A stretch of 64,000 nt of DNA from the NCBI GenBank assembly GCA_020851635.1, contig JADZCJ010000140.1:186001-250000 (forward strand), read 5' to 3'. Made by a program: the position numbers and the translations under genes. This stretch comes from Anaerolineae bacterium (lineage in GTDB: Bacteria; Chloroflexota; Anaerolineae; UBA4142; SHND01). This document shows positions 31,577 through 40,635 of this stretch, piece after piece. Each line of letters starts with the position of its first letter. Within the stretch, counting starts at the first letter, position 1. The notes beneath the pieces are model-generated. The model made no database searches. It was not told the DNA's origin and saw only the letters and a list, made by a program, of their open reading frames with translations.

Positions 31577-31948
31577 AAGGACGCGGGACGGCGATAGTGG
31601 GTGTTACGCCCGGGGGCTGCGGGCAGGTTGCCATTTGTACCACGGCGTGTAGGTTCACATTGGGGAGGAAAAGGACCGCAGGTAGATGTGGTTGCGATCA
31701 ACGAGGATGCACACGGAAACATCCTGGGTGAATGCAAATGGCAGGATGCACCGATTGGGCGCGGGGCGGTGAAGGCGCACGTCGAGAGTGTGTCCAAGTT
31801 TGTTCCGGGGTCCTTGGATCGCTGGACGGTGTATCATGCGTTCTTTAGTAAATCGGGATTCACGGAAGAAGCGCGACGCGAGATGGCCGCCAAGAAAACC
31901 TTCTGAATCGACCTCGACGATCTGGAGCGTGCACTGCGGGTGGAGTGA
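31577..31948 (+). pseudogene. DUF234-type ATPase C-terminal nuclease-like remnant
   Basis: The frame reads GAAGRLPFVPRRVGSHW, VDVVAINEDAHGNILGECKW and VYHAFFSKSGFTEEAR, then AAKKTF, a TGA, and IDLDDLERALRVE before the final TGA. This is the C-terminal restriction-endonuclease-like part of DUF234 ATPases (VDVVA...GECKW gives the acidic and Lys catalytic pattern). The ATPase part is missing and a stop interrupts it. Confidence 0.8.
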
Positions 31949-32036
31949 AAAACCTCGACACCGGTCACAACGGGACTTTTAGTAGAAAAAGCGAGAGACA
32001 GGGCAAGGGACTTGGCCATGTACGATTCGTGGTCCG

Positions 32037-33299
32037 CTATTCAAGGAGCATCCGCGGCGAATTGCTGTTTTTCGCGCCGACGAGATACCATGTTACCATC
32101 TCCCCCTTGCCCTTGACCACAATTTTGCCGCGCGGTTCGCAAATGAATTCGTCTTTGATTAATTCATAGGTATCACACGTGATTTGAATCTTGCCGGGCA
32201 CCCCGCTCGATTCCATCCGGCTCGCGGTATTCACCGGGTCGCCCCACAAATCATAGACGAACTTGCGCTTGCCAATTACGCCTGCAATCAGTGGACCGGA
32301 ATTGATGCCGATGCGAAAATCGAGGCGTTTTCCGTTGCGCGGCGGTCGGCTCTGGATATATGCACTCATGTCGAGCGCCATGCGCGCCAGTTGCTGTGCG
32401 TGGTCAAGCCGTGGCGTTGGCACACCGCACGCCGCCCTATAGTTATCCCCAATCGTGCGGATTTTTTCGACGCCATATTGATCCAGCAGCGAATCAAAGT
32501 ACGAGAAAATCTCGTTGAGCATCTCGACCATTTCCTTGGGCGGCAGCTCGACCGACCAGGGTGTGAAATTTACAATATCGGCAAAGAGGATGCTTGCGCC
32601 ATCGTAATGATCGGCAATTGTTCCCGTGTTGTTCTTGAGAATCGGCGCGATTTCCTTGGGCAAGATATTCAATAAAAGGTTCTCGGATTTTTCTTGTTCC
32701 AGCGCCAGTAGAGCAAAGGCATGATCTTTTTGGCTGATAAAAAAGGCGAGGATTGCCAGGAGGATTGCCGACACGACCGTAATGTTCAGAACAAAAAACA
32801 AAATGATCAGGTTTGGTGGCAAATTGTTAAAGGGGCGGGCATACGCTTGGAGAAAGCCGCTGAGAATCACGAGTAAGGCATACGCAATGAACCAGCGCAT
32901 TGCCGAGCGCAGCCCGCTAAAGGCAAGGGCACCGATCGGACAAATAATAGACCAGAGGACCACCGCGCTCGAATTGATAAATCCGCCCAACGCGATTTGG
33001 AGCAGAAAGGGCAAAAGCAAGATCAGCAGCAGCTGTGTGAAACGGTAGAGGGAATAATTACGTAAGCGCGCGAAAACAAACACGCTCAATGTCGAAAACA
33101 CAGCATAGCCGAAGGGAATCGCCCCTGCCAGAATTTCACCATACGCAAAATACATCAGACCCCACAGCGCCGCTGCCACAATAACCATCGTGCTGGAGGC
33201 GACGAGCATGGTCTTTTGCAATCGGAGTTCAGGTGGGTCATGCGGATCCGCACCCACGCCCGCGGAAAACGTGATGTATCTTTGCAGAATTCCGTCCAT
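32037..33299 (-). CDS. Membrane-bound class III adenylate/guanylate cyclase
   Basis: A 420-residue protein: six or so helices (about 30-205), a short coiled linker (LLALEQEKSENLLLNILPKEIA) and a class III cyclase domain (about 225-410). Metal-binding Asp residues are in ILFADIVNF and RTIGDNY; the transition-state Asn/Arg are in VNTASRM. The Lys that usually contacts adenine (KTIGD) is Arg here, so nucleotide preference is uncertain. Start at 33299 avoids overlap with the upstream methyltransferase gene. It would make a cyclic nucleotide in response to a membrane signal. Confidence 0.9.
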   Translation of the reverse strand: MDGILQRYITFSAGVGADPHDPPELRLQKTMLVASSTMVIVAAALWGLMYFAYGEILAGAIPFGYAVFSTLSVFVFARLRNYSLYRFTQLLLILLLPFLLQIALGGFINSSAVVLWSIICPIGALAFSGLRSAMRWFIAYALLVILSGFLQAYARPFNNLPPNLIILFFVLNITVVSAILLAILAFFISQKDHAFALLALEQEKSENLLLNILPKEIAPILKNNTGTIADHYDGASILFADIVNFTPWSVELPPKEMVEMLNEIFSYFDSLLDQYGVEKIRTIGDNYRAACGVPTPRLDHAQQLARMALDMSAYIQSRPPRNGKRLDFRIGINSGPLIAGVIGKRKFVYDLWGDPVNTASRMESSGVPGKIQITCDTYELIKDEFICEPRGKIVVKGKGEMVTWYLVGAKNSNSPRMLLE

Positions 33300-33363
33300 A
33301 TCGTTTTCCCGATTCAGGATGTATCTTTTTCGCAAGTCGGTGTCGGGTGCCCGAAGCGCATTC

Positions 33364-34014
33364 TTATGTTTCGCTTTCGCGTGCATAGACCACGACCTGC
33401 CATAGAAAAGTTTGGCGATAGTAGTGACGCTTCAAACCATTGCTCTGCGCCTTTGCCTCCACCTCCCGGGTAGGATGCGCATACGATCGGAACGGATTGC
33501 GCTGTATCCGACAAATTAGATTTCCGAGCCTTAGTCCAATCTTGAGCCACCAGGTGTCACGCGGAAAGACTACCCCATACAACTTGCGCGCTCGCGCAGA
33601 CGAAAGTCCAACGAGTGAATCCATGTCATGATAACAACAAATGACACGATCCAGTGTCACGATATCCGCAGGCGGTATTTCAGGCGCGAGGTTGATAAAA
33701 TCCCCGTAGTAGAAATGAATGCGGTCGGAATGACTTTGAAGGGCGGCTTCCTCCTTGGCAGCAGCAATGAACGCAGCGGAGGCATCCACATCAGATGCTT
33801 CACTGACCCCAGCGCGCAGCAATTCGTTGGGAATCGCCCCGACGCCCCCGCCAATATCGAGCAAAGTCAGCCCCTCGACACCTTCTGCTTTTAATCCCTC
33901 GAGCAATAAGCGTGTTGTCGCCACCGGACCCTTCCGGCGATACTCTCGCAAGTCCTTCACTGCCTTTTTCTGATTGAAGATGGTTTCGATTCCGTCACAT
34001 TGAGAGCAATGCAT
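33364..34014 (-). CDS. SAM-dependent methyltransferase with Cys-rich start
   Basis: A 216-residue protein: starts MHCSQCDGIETIFNQKKA, then SAM motif I LLDIGGGVGAIP (about 50-61), VDAS, YYGDFINL and the characteristic VTLDRVICCYHDM. This pattern is a distinct methyltransferase family in which Cys residues near the N-terminus and the CC pair could bind metal. The substrate is unknown. AAGGCGG precedes ATG 34014. It sits between two class III cyclase genes with short gaps, so the set may form one signalling operon. Confidence 0.8.
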   Translation of the reverse strand: MHCSQCDGIETIFNQKKAVKDLREYRRKGPVATTRLLLEGLKAEGVEGLTLLDIGGGVGAIPNELLRAGVSEASDVDASAAFIAAAKEEAALQSHSDRIHFYYGDFINLAPEIPPADIVTLDRVICCYHDMDSLVGLSSARARKLYGVVFPRDTWWLKIGLRLGNLICRIQRNPFRSYAHPTREVEAKAQSNGLKRHYYRQTFLWQVVVYARESET

Positions 34015-34027
34015 AATTCCGCCTTTC

Positions 34028-34885
34028 TTATTCCGGTGTTGCGCGACCCGGCGAGTCGACAATGGGTGCGATCCGCTCAACCCAAACCTTCATCGCTTCG
34101 CGGCGTCCTTTGAGTGCGAGGGTCCGCATCCCCAAGGAGTCTGCCACTATATGAGCCGCCGCGACAGCCGCCTCACTGACCAGGATCTCGCCCGCTTGTG
34201 CGCTTGACGAGAGGCGCGCGGCCACATTGGGTGCATCCCCCAGGACCGTAAAGTCGGTCACCCCTTCTTGCCCGACTTTGCCGACAAAGGCCCGCCCCGT
34301 ATGGACACCGGCTCCGACCCGAATCCAGGGCCCCTCCGGACGCGCATGCCCCGTCGCGCGCAGCAGTTCTTTTGCGGACTCGATTGCAATCGCGGCATGA
34401 TTCGGTCCTGCCAGACCCGGCAGATACAGTACGATCACCTGGTCACCTATGAGCCGATCGATTAATCCGTCAGTCTGAATGAACAACTTGGTTGCCGTAC
34501 TGTAGAATCGGTCGATCAAACGGCTAAACTCCATGGGGTCCATCTTTTCCGCGAGTGCTGTCGACCCGCGCACATCCGCAAAGACCATGGAGAGTTCGAT
34601 CTCGGCACCGCCGACGGGAGAGACGTCCAAACAGCTTTGGCAAAAGCGCGGGTTCAGCTTGGACTTGCCTTTCCCGATCAGGCGCATCAGAGGTGCCCCG
34701 ATACCTTGAAAGGGAGCATTACACAGCTTGCAGCGGGGATCGGTGGGAATGTGTTTGAAGAAATGGCGACCCCATACCAACTGGGGTTCTTGCCCCGTGA
34801 GGATCCGCCGCCACAGCTCTTCTGGCGAGCTTTGTTTCCAGAACTCTTCTTCCTGCTTTTTGATCAGCCGGGCAATCGGATTCAT
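34028..34885 (-). CDS. Soluble class III cyclase with CxxC zinc-like N-terminus
   Basis: A 285-residue soluble protein. The N-terminal part (about 40-90) has CKLCNAPFQGIG and RFCQSC, two CxxC pairs likely forming a zinc or redox site. Residues 95-270 are a class III cyclase domain: Asp in MVFADVRGST and RLIGDQV, and NVAARLSSSA holding the Asn/Arg pair. The RLIGD motif again lacks the Lys. Start at ATG 34885 (GGTAGG upstream) is preferred to 34915. Such RING-like plus cyclase proteins are common in bacteria with many cyclases; the product is not predictable. Confidence 0.85.
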   Translation of the reverse strand: MNPIARLIKKQEEEFWKQSSPEELWRRILTGQEPQLVWGRHFFKHIPTDPRCKLCNAPFQGIGAPLMRLIGKGKSKLNPRFCQSCLDVSPVGGAEIELSMVFADVRGSTALAEKMDPMEFSRLIDRFYSTATKLFIQTDGLIDRLIGDQVIVLYLPGLAGPNHAAIAIESAKELLRATGHARPEGPWIRVGAGVHTGRAFVGKVGQEGVTDFTVLGDAPNVAARLSSSAQAGEILVSEAAVAAAHIVADSLGMRTLALKGRREAMKVWVERIAPIVDSPGRATPE

Positions 34886-35031
34886 GCTGTTTTGCCTACC
34901 AATCAGTGGATGCAATGACGTCAGAATTACAGACTGTCATACCGCTCTACGGTACCCACGATTTCACGGACACTCACGAGCCTTCATAAGGTTCGGTCGT
35001 GTGCCGATATCCTTTCAACAGCGCAAGCCTT

Positions 35032-35697
35032 TTACCCGTAATCAATATCTACTGTCGCCTCAACCACCATGATCGAGTTCGACCAGCCGGAAGCAAGTTC
35101 CTTGAATTCGACCCGATCAAAACCTGATCTATGCAGCAATCCCGCGATTTCCTTCTCCTCATAAAGATTAGCCTTCCACCACGCGCGACCGAGCCATCGT
35201 GTAATTGGATTTTGCTTTGTAATAAAGACGAGAAGAATGCCCTGCTCGCAAAGCAGTTGCCTCAAATGGATCAGGGCGTCCTTGACATCAGCCTTGGGCA
35301 GATATTCCAGCATCGTTGAACAAACGATCAGGTCGTATTTGCCCCATTCGGGAGGAAGATCATGCCGGGCCAAAACATCGGCCTGTCTCACCGTGATATT
35401 TATTGCGCCATGCTTGTCAATCCACTGTTGGAAAATGTCCAGCATCTGTGGGCTCGCGTCAAAGGCATGAAACTCTATGCCCGCATAACCCTGTTCCTCT
35501 GTGAGTCGATAAAGAGTTCTTGTAACCACCCCGGTCCCGCAGCCGGCATCAAGAACCTTAAGCCTTGGTTTGAGGTAGTCTGACCCCCGAAAGAAACGTT
35601 CGAGCTCCTTGCCCCAACCAAGCGAATCAACAAAAAAGCGCTCATAAAAAGTCGCCCTCTTTGTATAAAGTTTTTCGCTTTGGACATTGTTTTGCAT
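35032..35697 (-). CDS. SAM-dependent methyltransferase
   Basis: A 221-residue class I methyltransferase: SAM motif I VLDAGCGTGVVTRTL (about 42-56), FDASPQM, VRQADVLARHDLPPEWGKYDLIVCSTMLEYLP, and a C-terminal sheet. The substrate is not evident. ATG at 35697 is preferred over a TTG seven codons upstream. A 146-bp gap separates it from the soluble cyclase gene downstream. Confidence 0.83.
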   Translation of the reverse strand: MQNNVQSEKLYTKRATFYERFFVDSLGWGKELERFFRGSDYLKPRLKVLDAGCGTGVVTRTLYRLTEEQGYAGIEFHAFDASPQMLDIFQQWIDKHGAINITVRQADVLARHDLPPEWGKYDLIVCSTMLEYLPKADVKDALIHLRQLLCEQGILLVFITKQNPITRWLGRAWWKANLYEEKEIAGLLHRSGFDRVEFKELASGWSNSIMVVEATVDIDYG

Positions 35698-35785
35698 ATG
35701 ATTCACACCCTTTTTCAAAGGACCCTTTCCGCGCGCTCACCGACCTGCCCTCATGAGATTGAGGCGGCGAGGGCGGATGAGGAAC

Positions 35786-36124
35786 TCATTCTAGCAGCGC
35801 GCTGACCAACTCGCCCCAATTCGCTTCGGCGGTTTCCGCGAATACGCCGCGGGAGCCATTCCCACCAATGACGACGGTAAAGTCACCGCCGGAGTAGGTC
35901 CAGCTACGCAAGGGAATCCAGTTCTGTTCGCTGATCCCCGTGAACGCATCCGCCAGGGTGCTGAACGTCCGCGTGACCAAACTACAATATTCGGCGATGG
36001 TCGCGCACATTTCAGGACCCATAAAGATGTTTGTCCGGTACGCTGTGCATTCGCCGATTGCGTTGAATTCAAATGCAACGGTAACCCCTTTGAGTATTAC
36101 CAACTCGTCAAGCGAGTGTCCCAT
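35786..36124 (-). CDS. DUF2173-like (roadblock/LC7-type) small protein
   Basis: A 112-residue soluble protein starting LDELVILKGVTVAFEFNAIGECTAYRTN and ending with VVIGGNGSRGVFAETAEANWGELVSALLE. The pattern fits DUF2173, a roadblock/LC7-type fold often found near redox or sulfur enzymes. The biological role is unknown. It is flanked by a methyltransferase and an MFS transporter, all on the minus strand. Confidence 0.65.
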   Translation of the reverse strand: MGHSLDELVILKGVTVAFEFNAIGECTAYRTNIFMGPEMCATIAEYCSLVTRTFSTLADAFTGISEQNWIPLRSWTYSGGDFTVVIGGNGSRGVFAETAEANWGELVSALLE

Positions 36125-36172
36125 ATTTTTCTCCGTGGAAAGGATAGGCAGAGCGAGGATTCACAATCGCGC

Positions 36173-37498
36173 CTAGAGGTGGGGAGCGGGAACAGAAACT
36201 TTTTGTTGACTTGCCACCCCGAGTCGCGTCGGCAGGGTCTCGTACATCACTATCGCCACAACCACCCCCGAGCTAAACGTTAGCACACCAATTGCCGCGA
36301 TGGCCACCGGAATGCCTGCGGCGTCCGCGATCACGCCCGCCAGCAGTGCGCCCACAGCATAACCCAGGTCACGCCATAAGCGATACACACCCACGGACGT
36401 TGCACGCCAATCGGGATGTGCGACATCTGAAACCGCTGCGATGAGGGTTGGGTAGACCATGGCGGTGCCAATGCCCAGGAGGATGGCTCCGCCTGCGTAC
36501 ACCAGGAACGTCCCTCCTATCACAAACAACGCGATCCCAAGCGCCTGAACCCACATCCCCGCTACGATCAGCCACTTGCGTCCCCACCGATCACTTAACG
36601 CGCCCGTGACGAGTTGACTGAGTCCCCAAACACCCGGGTAGAGTGCGGCGATGATGGCAACTTGCTCCAGGGGCAACCCCACTGCAGCAAGATAGAGTGG
36701 AATCAACCCCCAGACCATGCCATCATTCAAATTATTCACCAGACCGGCTTGACTGGCAGCAAAGAGTGCACGGTCTTTCCAACTCGTTAGGAGAAAGATT
36801 TCTCTAAAGGAAGGCGATTTTGCGTTGGAGATTGGTTCAAGCGTAGACGCAGTTTGGACATTAGAGATTTGTGCTTCGCGCTGCGCAAATGGCTTCGTTT
36901 CGCGCACAAACACGACCGAGAGCATCAAACCAAACAACGCAAGGGCGAGACCGGGCAGAAACGGAACAGGGCGCAAGCCGTACGTCGCGGCGAGATATCC
37001 GGTGAGGAGCGCCATCAGTGCAACTGCGATATAGCCCGCAAATTCATTCAGTCCCATCGCAAAGCCGCGCTGCTTGGGGCCAACGAGATCAATTTTCATA
37101 ATCACCGTTGTGGACCAACAGAAGCCCTGATTGATGCCCAGCAGCACGTTGGCAAAGACAATCCATCCCCAACTCGGCGCAAACATGATGAGCAAAGGGA
37201 CGGGCAAGCCGATCAGCCAACCTGCGACCAGGATGCGTTTGCGCCCGACCCGATCGGAAAATCTGCCCGCCAACAGGTTCGCCAATGCTTTGACGATCCC
37301 GAAACTAACGAGGAATGAAAGAATAAACGCGCGCGACGCGATGCCAAAATCCGCTTCGGCGATCAAGGGGAGTACGGCGCGTTCCATGCCGACCATTGCG
37401 CCGACGAATGCGTTGACGAGGACAAGCAGCGTGAACTGCCGCCAATTTTCGCGCAACCCAAGAACAAGAGGGGGCGCGGACGCTGCGCCATCACTCAT
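36173..37498 (-). CDS. MFS transporter
   Basis: A 441-residue protein with 12 predicted helices. The MFS loop 2-3 motif is visible as LAGRFSDRVGRKRIL (about 76-90), and a related GALSDRWGRKWLIV in the second half (about 296-310). The central loop (about 195-235) is long and polar. It probably exports a drug or metabolite; the substrate is not indicated. Its start overlaps the stop of the nucleoside phosphorylase gene by 8 bp. Confidence 0.88.
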   Translation of the reverse strand: MSDGAASAPPLVLGLRENWRQFTLLVLVNAFVGAMVGMERAVLPLIAEADFGIASRAFILSFLVSFGIVKALANLLAGRFSDRVGRKRILVAGWLIGLPVPLLIMFAPSWGWIVFANVLLGINQGFCWSTTVIMKIDLVGPKQRGFAMGLNEFAGYIAVALMALLTGYLAATYGLRPVPFLPGLALALFGLMLSVVFVRETKPFAQREAQISNVQTASTLEPISNAKSPSFREIFLLTSWKDRALFAASQAGLVNNLNDGMVWGLIPLYLAAVGLPLEQVAIIAALYPGVWGLSQLVTGALSDRWGRKWLIVAGMWVQALGIALFVIGGTFLVYAGGAILLGIGTAMVYPTLIAAVSDVAHPDWRATSVGVYRLWRDLGYAVGALLAGVIADAAGIPVAIAAIGVLTFSSGVVVAIVMYETLPTRLGVASQQKVSVPAPHL

Positions 37499-38285
37499 TT
37501 TGAGTCATCTTCCACCGTTTTGCTGTCACCCCGATGACCGCGAGTGCATCATGGGTACCCTGATCTGGGCCCTTTTCAAAATCGCCCTCAATCTGTGCCA
37601 GCTGGTTGGTGATGTGGGCAAAGCAAATCACCTCTTTTGCATTGACCTTTGCAAAGGCATACAACGCCGCGGCTTCCATTTCAACCCCGAGGATTCCTTC
37701 GCCACGAGCATATTCAATGGCAGCTGGCGTTTCCCGAAAGGGAGCATCGGTTGTCCAGGTAGCGCCGTACAGTACCGGGACGGATGCTCCATGAAACGTC
37801 CCTTCCTGGCATTTGAGCAGCTTGGGGTTGATGTAACTATACGGTGCGGGCGGCAAATAATGATAGCTGGTGCCCTCATCGCGCAGCGCCCGCTCGATCA
37901 ACACAAAATACGGCGGTTGTCCCATCGGTACAATCTGTCCGGCGGATGTCATGCTGAGGAGCAACTTGCAGCCGCATACGAATAACTCCTCTGCGACCAG
38001 CACAGCAAAGGATGCGCCGACGACGTGCGGGATGATACCGTATTCAATCTCGTCACGAGTGAACGTGTAGAGTTTGGTGTGGTAGCACGCCCAGGATGGA
38101 TGAACCTCCGCCTGCCCCGTCCGGACTAAATAGTCTGCGATATCGCCATCCGGATCGAGAATGCAGATCGAAGGGATATCTCCTTCACCGAGGGACTTTT
38201 GCCGACGCGCTTCGCGCAGCAAGTTTTCTGCCGTAAAAACCGATGCCACATCATAAAACTTGTTTCCCAGGATAGGGGGTTGCAT
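37491..38285 (-). CDS. Nucleoside phosphorylase (PNP/UDP family)
   Basis: A 264-residue member of the purine/uridine phosphorylase family: YHTKLYTFTRDEIEYGIIPHVVGASFAVLVAEEL (substrate and phosphate loop region), GCKLLLSMTSAGQI, and the GILGVEMEAAALYAFA signature near residue 190 that binds the ribose. It would cleave nucleosides with phosphate to base and ribose 1-phosphate. It is co-transcribed with an MFS transporter, which fits nucleoside or nucleobase traffic, but substrate choice is open. Confidence 0.8.
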   Translation of the reverse strand: MQPPILGNKFYDVASVFTAENLLREARRQKSLGEGDIPSICILDPDGDIADYLVRTGQAEVHPSWACYHTKLYTFTRDEIEYGIIPHVVGASFAVLVAEELFVCGCKLLLSMTSAGQIVPMGQPPYFVLIERALRDEGTSYHYLPPAPYSYINPKLLKCQEGTFHGASVPVLYGATWTTDAPFRETPAAIEYARGEGILGVEMEAAALYAFAKVNAKEVICFAHITNQLAQIEGDFEKGPDQGTHDALAVIGVTAKRWKMTQNE

Positions 38286-38363
38286 CCAGGACTCCTGTAA
38301 TCACGTTTCCACTCTGTCGGCTCGAGAACCAACTCGACTTTCGGTGCAAATGGAATGTTCGGT

Positions 38364-39752
38364 TCAGGCGTCGTCGCGGATGATGGGATAGCCTGCCTTT
38401 TCCCATGCGCTAAAGCCGCCGTCTAATAACTTCACGTTTTGATAACCCCGTTGCTCCAATACAGAAATTGCTACCGTCGAGCGGGCGGTGTGACCGCAGT
38501 GAACGATAAGTGGTTCCTCTTTTGGAAAAGACAATTCCGCAGTTCGCAACCGCCCCCCTTCGGTATGGGTAGCGCCTGGCAAATGCCCTGCACGCCATTC
38601 TGCGTCCTGCCGCACATCCAAAACGGCGAGCCCGTCATTCATTTCCCGGGCACGTACAAGTTCTTGAACGGACATCACGGGCACATGCGTAATAGGCAAG
38701 TCTGCCTTTGCCCACGCTCTCATCCCGCCGTCCAGATAGCCACGCAAATCGTCATAGCCGATACGCAGCAACTGGCGCACGGCTTGCTCACGGGTCGAGG
38801 GATCGTCGGCAATCAAAATGAGCGGCGCATTAAAAGGAATTACCCAGCCCGCCCAGGAAATTAACGGTGTATCGACCGGAATCCCATACGCGTTGGGAAT
38901 GTGTCCCTGCGTGAATTGGAGCGGTGAACGCGCATCCACGATGGCGACGCCGTGACTCCTTTGCGCATGCACATCATGGGCACGCAGGGGCGACAAAAGG
39001 GGAATGCCGTGCAGGACGTTGGTACGGAGTTGATTCACCGCGCGCAAGTAGGCAAAATAAGTGGGATAGGAGGGTAAATCGTTCAGCGCCCGGTTCAGAA
39101 ATTCCTGTTCAGTACGTGCTTGCACCAGAGGATTGCCTTTGCGTTCATTCCCCATGGTTGTTACGCGCTCCCCACTCGCTGACGCGTTGCAAAACGAGCC
39201 CGCCCCATGCGTGGGATAGACGGCAACCTCATCCGGCAAGTGCAGCAGTTTGTCGTGAATGGTGTGGTACAGCAGGTGTGTTAGTGGTTCGGTCAAGTGA
39301 TGCCCAAAGAGATCAGTACGCGCCGCCCCGCCCACGATCAGCGCGCCGCCCGTAAAAATCGCCGAAGGTGTCGGGCGTCCTGCTTCTGTCAGGGTAAAAC
39401 TAATGTGTTCGGGTGTATGCCCCGGCGTTGCGACCACTCCGAGAGTGAGATCGCCCAAATGAATCGCGTCCCCTTCTCGGAGTGGTAGATAACCAAACGC
39501 GAGTTGTGCCTCGGCGCTTGCGCCGATCTTGACACCCGACTGTTCTGCCAGCTCTCGCAGGCCTGAGACAAAATCGGCGTGGAGATGGGTTTCGAGCGCG
39601 TGAGTCAATTGCAGACCCAACCCGTGCGCGACCTGGATATAGCGATCTACATCGCGCTCCGGATCGATCACGACAGCACGCCCGGTGATTTCCGACGCAA
39701 CGAGATAAGAGGAATTTCCGAGACCCTCGTCCACAAAGGGTTTGATGATCAT
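38364..39752 (-). CDS. Persulfide dioxygenase-rhodanese fusion
   Basis: A 462-residue fusion. Residues 1-245: metallo-beta-lactamase fold of the ETHE1/persulfide dioxygenase type (ETHLHADFVSG with its first metal ligands, TPGHTPEHISF, IFTGGALIVGG, and TGHGA-like YPTHGAGSFC). Residues 260-355: a rhodanese domain whose loop is DDPSTRE, without the catalytic Cys. Residues 365-460: a second rhodanese domain with active-site CGHTARS. It would oxidise persulfides to sulfite and exchange sulfane sulfur. The ArsR-rhodanese regulator lies directly upstream, so it is probably induced by reactive sulfur. Confidence 0.9.
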   Translation of the reverse strand: MIIKPFVDEGLGNSSYLVASEITGRAVVIDPERDVDRYIQVAHGLGLQLTHALETHLHADFVSGLRELAEQSGVKIGASAEAQLAFGYLPLREGDAIHLGDLTLGVVATPGHTPEHISFTLTEAGRPTPSAIFTGGALIVGGAARTDLFGHHLTEPLTHLLYHTIHDKLLHLPDEVAVYPTHGAGSFCNASASGERVTTMGNERKGNPLVQARTEQEFLNRALNDLPSYPTYFAYLRAVNQLRTNVLHGIPLLSPLRAHDVHAQRSHGVAIVDARSPLQFTQGHIPNAYGIPVDTPLISWAGWVIPFNAPLILIADDPSTREQAVRQLLRIGYDDLRGYLDGGMRAWAKADLPITHVPVMSVQELVRAREMNDGLAVLDVRQDAEWRAGHLPGATHTEGGRLRTAELSFPKEEPLIVHCGHTARSTVAISVLEQRGYQNVKLLDGGFSAWEKAGYPIIRDDA

Positions 39753-39771
39753 TGGGTATGACCTCTCTCGA

Positions 39772-40434
39772 TCACGCTTCTAATGGCAAACCTGCCAATT
39801 GCCATTCCGCGACGCCTTCCTCTAAACGCGCGACCTTCCACCCGAGCGCGGCGAGGCGTTCTAATGCCTGGTCCGCATATACGCAAAAAGGTCCCCGGCA
39901 GTAGGCGACAATCGTTTTGCGCTTGGGCAACTCATTCAGGCGCTCTTCCAGTTCATCGAGCGGAATGGAGACGGCGTCGGGAAGATGTGCCGCCTTGTAC
40001 TCGACGGTGGGACGAACATCGAGCAAGACAATTTTCTGTGTGCGGATCCGCGCGCGCAGCTCATCGGCAGAAATGGTTTCAAATGCATGACGCCGGTTGC
40101 GATACGCATCCAATGTATGTTCTACCTCCGCGAGCTGTTGCGCTGCGACGCAGCGCAATTCCAACCACAGGCGCGCCACGGCAGGGTCCGCCAAGTAATA
40201 GCGGATGTACACTCCCTCCCGTTCGTCCAGGACGAGCCGCGCCTGCTTGAGCCGCTGCAAGTGCTGTGAGGTGTTGGCAATGCTGAGATTGGCTTCGCGC
40301 GCGAGTTCCTCCACCGTGCGCGGCGCCTGCACCAAAAGATCAAGCAGTTCGAGCCGATGCGGATTTGACATGGCATTCGCCACGCGCGCAAAGAGGTTGT
40401 AGAGCTCTTGTTTGAGGTGTCGTTTATCTTTCAT
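39772..40434 (-). CDS. ArsR-family regulator with rhodanese domain
   Basis: A 220-residue protein: ArsR winged helix (about 10-95, MSNPHRLELLDLLVQAPRTVEEL and LSIANTSQHLQRLKQA recognition helix), a linker, and a C-terminal rhodanese domain (about 120-215) with active-site loop CRGPFCVY. Fusion of the sensor and a sulfur-carrying Cys suggests it detects persulfides directly. A perfect 17-bp inverted repeat lies 10 bp before the start codon, so it is likely autoregulated. The persulfide dioxygenase-rhodanese gene follows after 19 bp. Confidence 0.9.
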   Translation of the reverse strand: MKDKRHLKQELYNLFARVANAMSNPHRLELLDLLVQAPRTVEELAREANLSIANTSQHLQRLKQARLVLDEREGVYIRYYLADPAVARLWLELRCVAAQQLAEVEHTLDAYRNRRHAFETISADELRARIRTQKIVLLDVRPTVEYKAAHLPDAVSIPLDELEERLNELPKRKTIVAYCRGPFCVYADQALERLAALGWKVARLEEGVAEWQLAGLPLEA

Positions 40435-40443
40435 GAAAGGATG

Positions 40444-40485
40444 ATTGGTTTAATATTCAATAGAATACTTGAATATTAAACCAAT
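40444..40485 (-). promoter_or_regulatory. ArsR-type operator, perfect 17-bp inverted repeat
   Basis: ATTGGTTTAATATTCAA (40444-40460) and its exact reverse complement TTGAATATTAAACCAAT (40469-40485) are separated by 8 bp. The ATATTCAA...TTGAATAT core is typical of ArsR/SmtB operators, and the site lies 10 bp from the start of the ArsR-rhodanese gene. Confidence 0.88.
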
Positions 40486-40635
40486 ACATGCCCCGGCGTC
40501 AAGTGCCGGACCTGCCGTTTTTATCCCGAACGACAAGGTGCGCGAAGATGCATTCCCATATAAGCGTTCGTGCACATCGTATTCGCGGGAGGCAGAAAAA
40601 CAAGTCAAGATTCGATGCGCTTCCGGTGAATCGGT

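Noticed and set aside
31890-31910. In-frame TGA in DUF234 remnant as recoded codon
   Set aside because: The position normally holds a hydrophobic residue, the ATPase part is missing, and no SECIS-like hairpin was seen.
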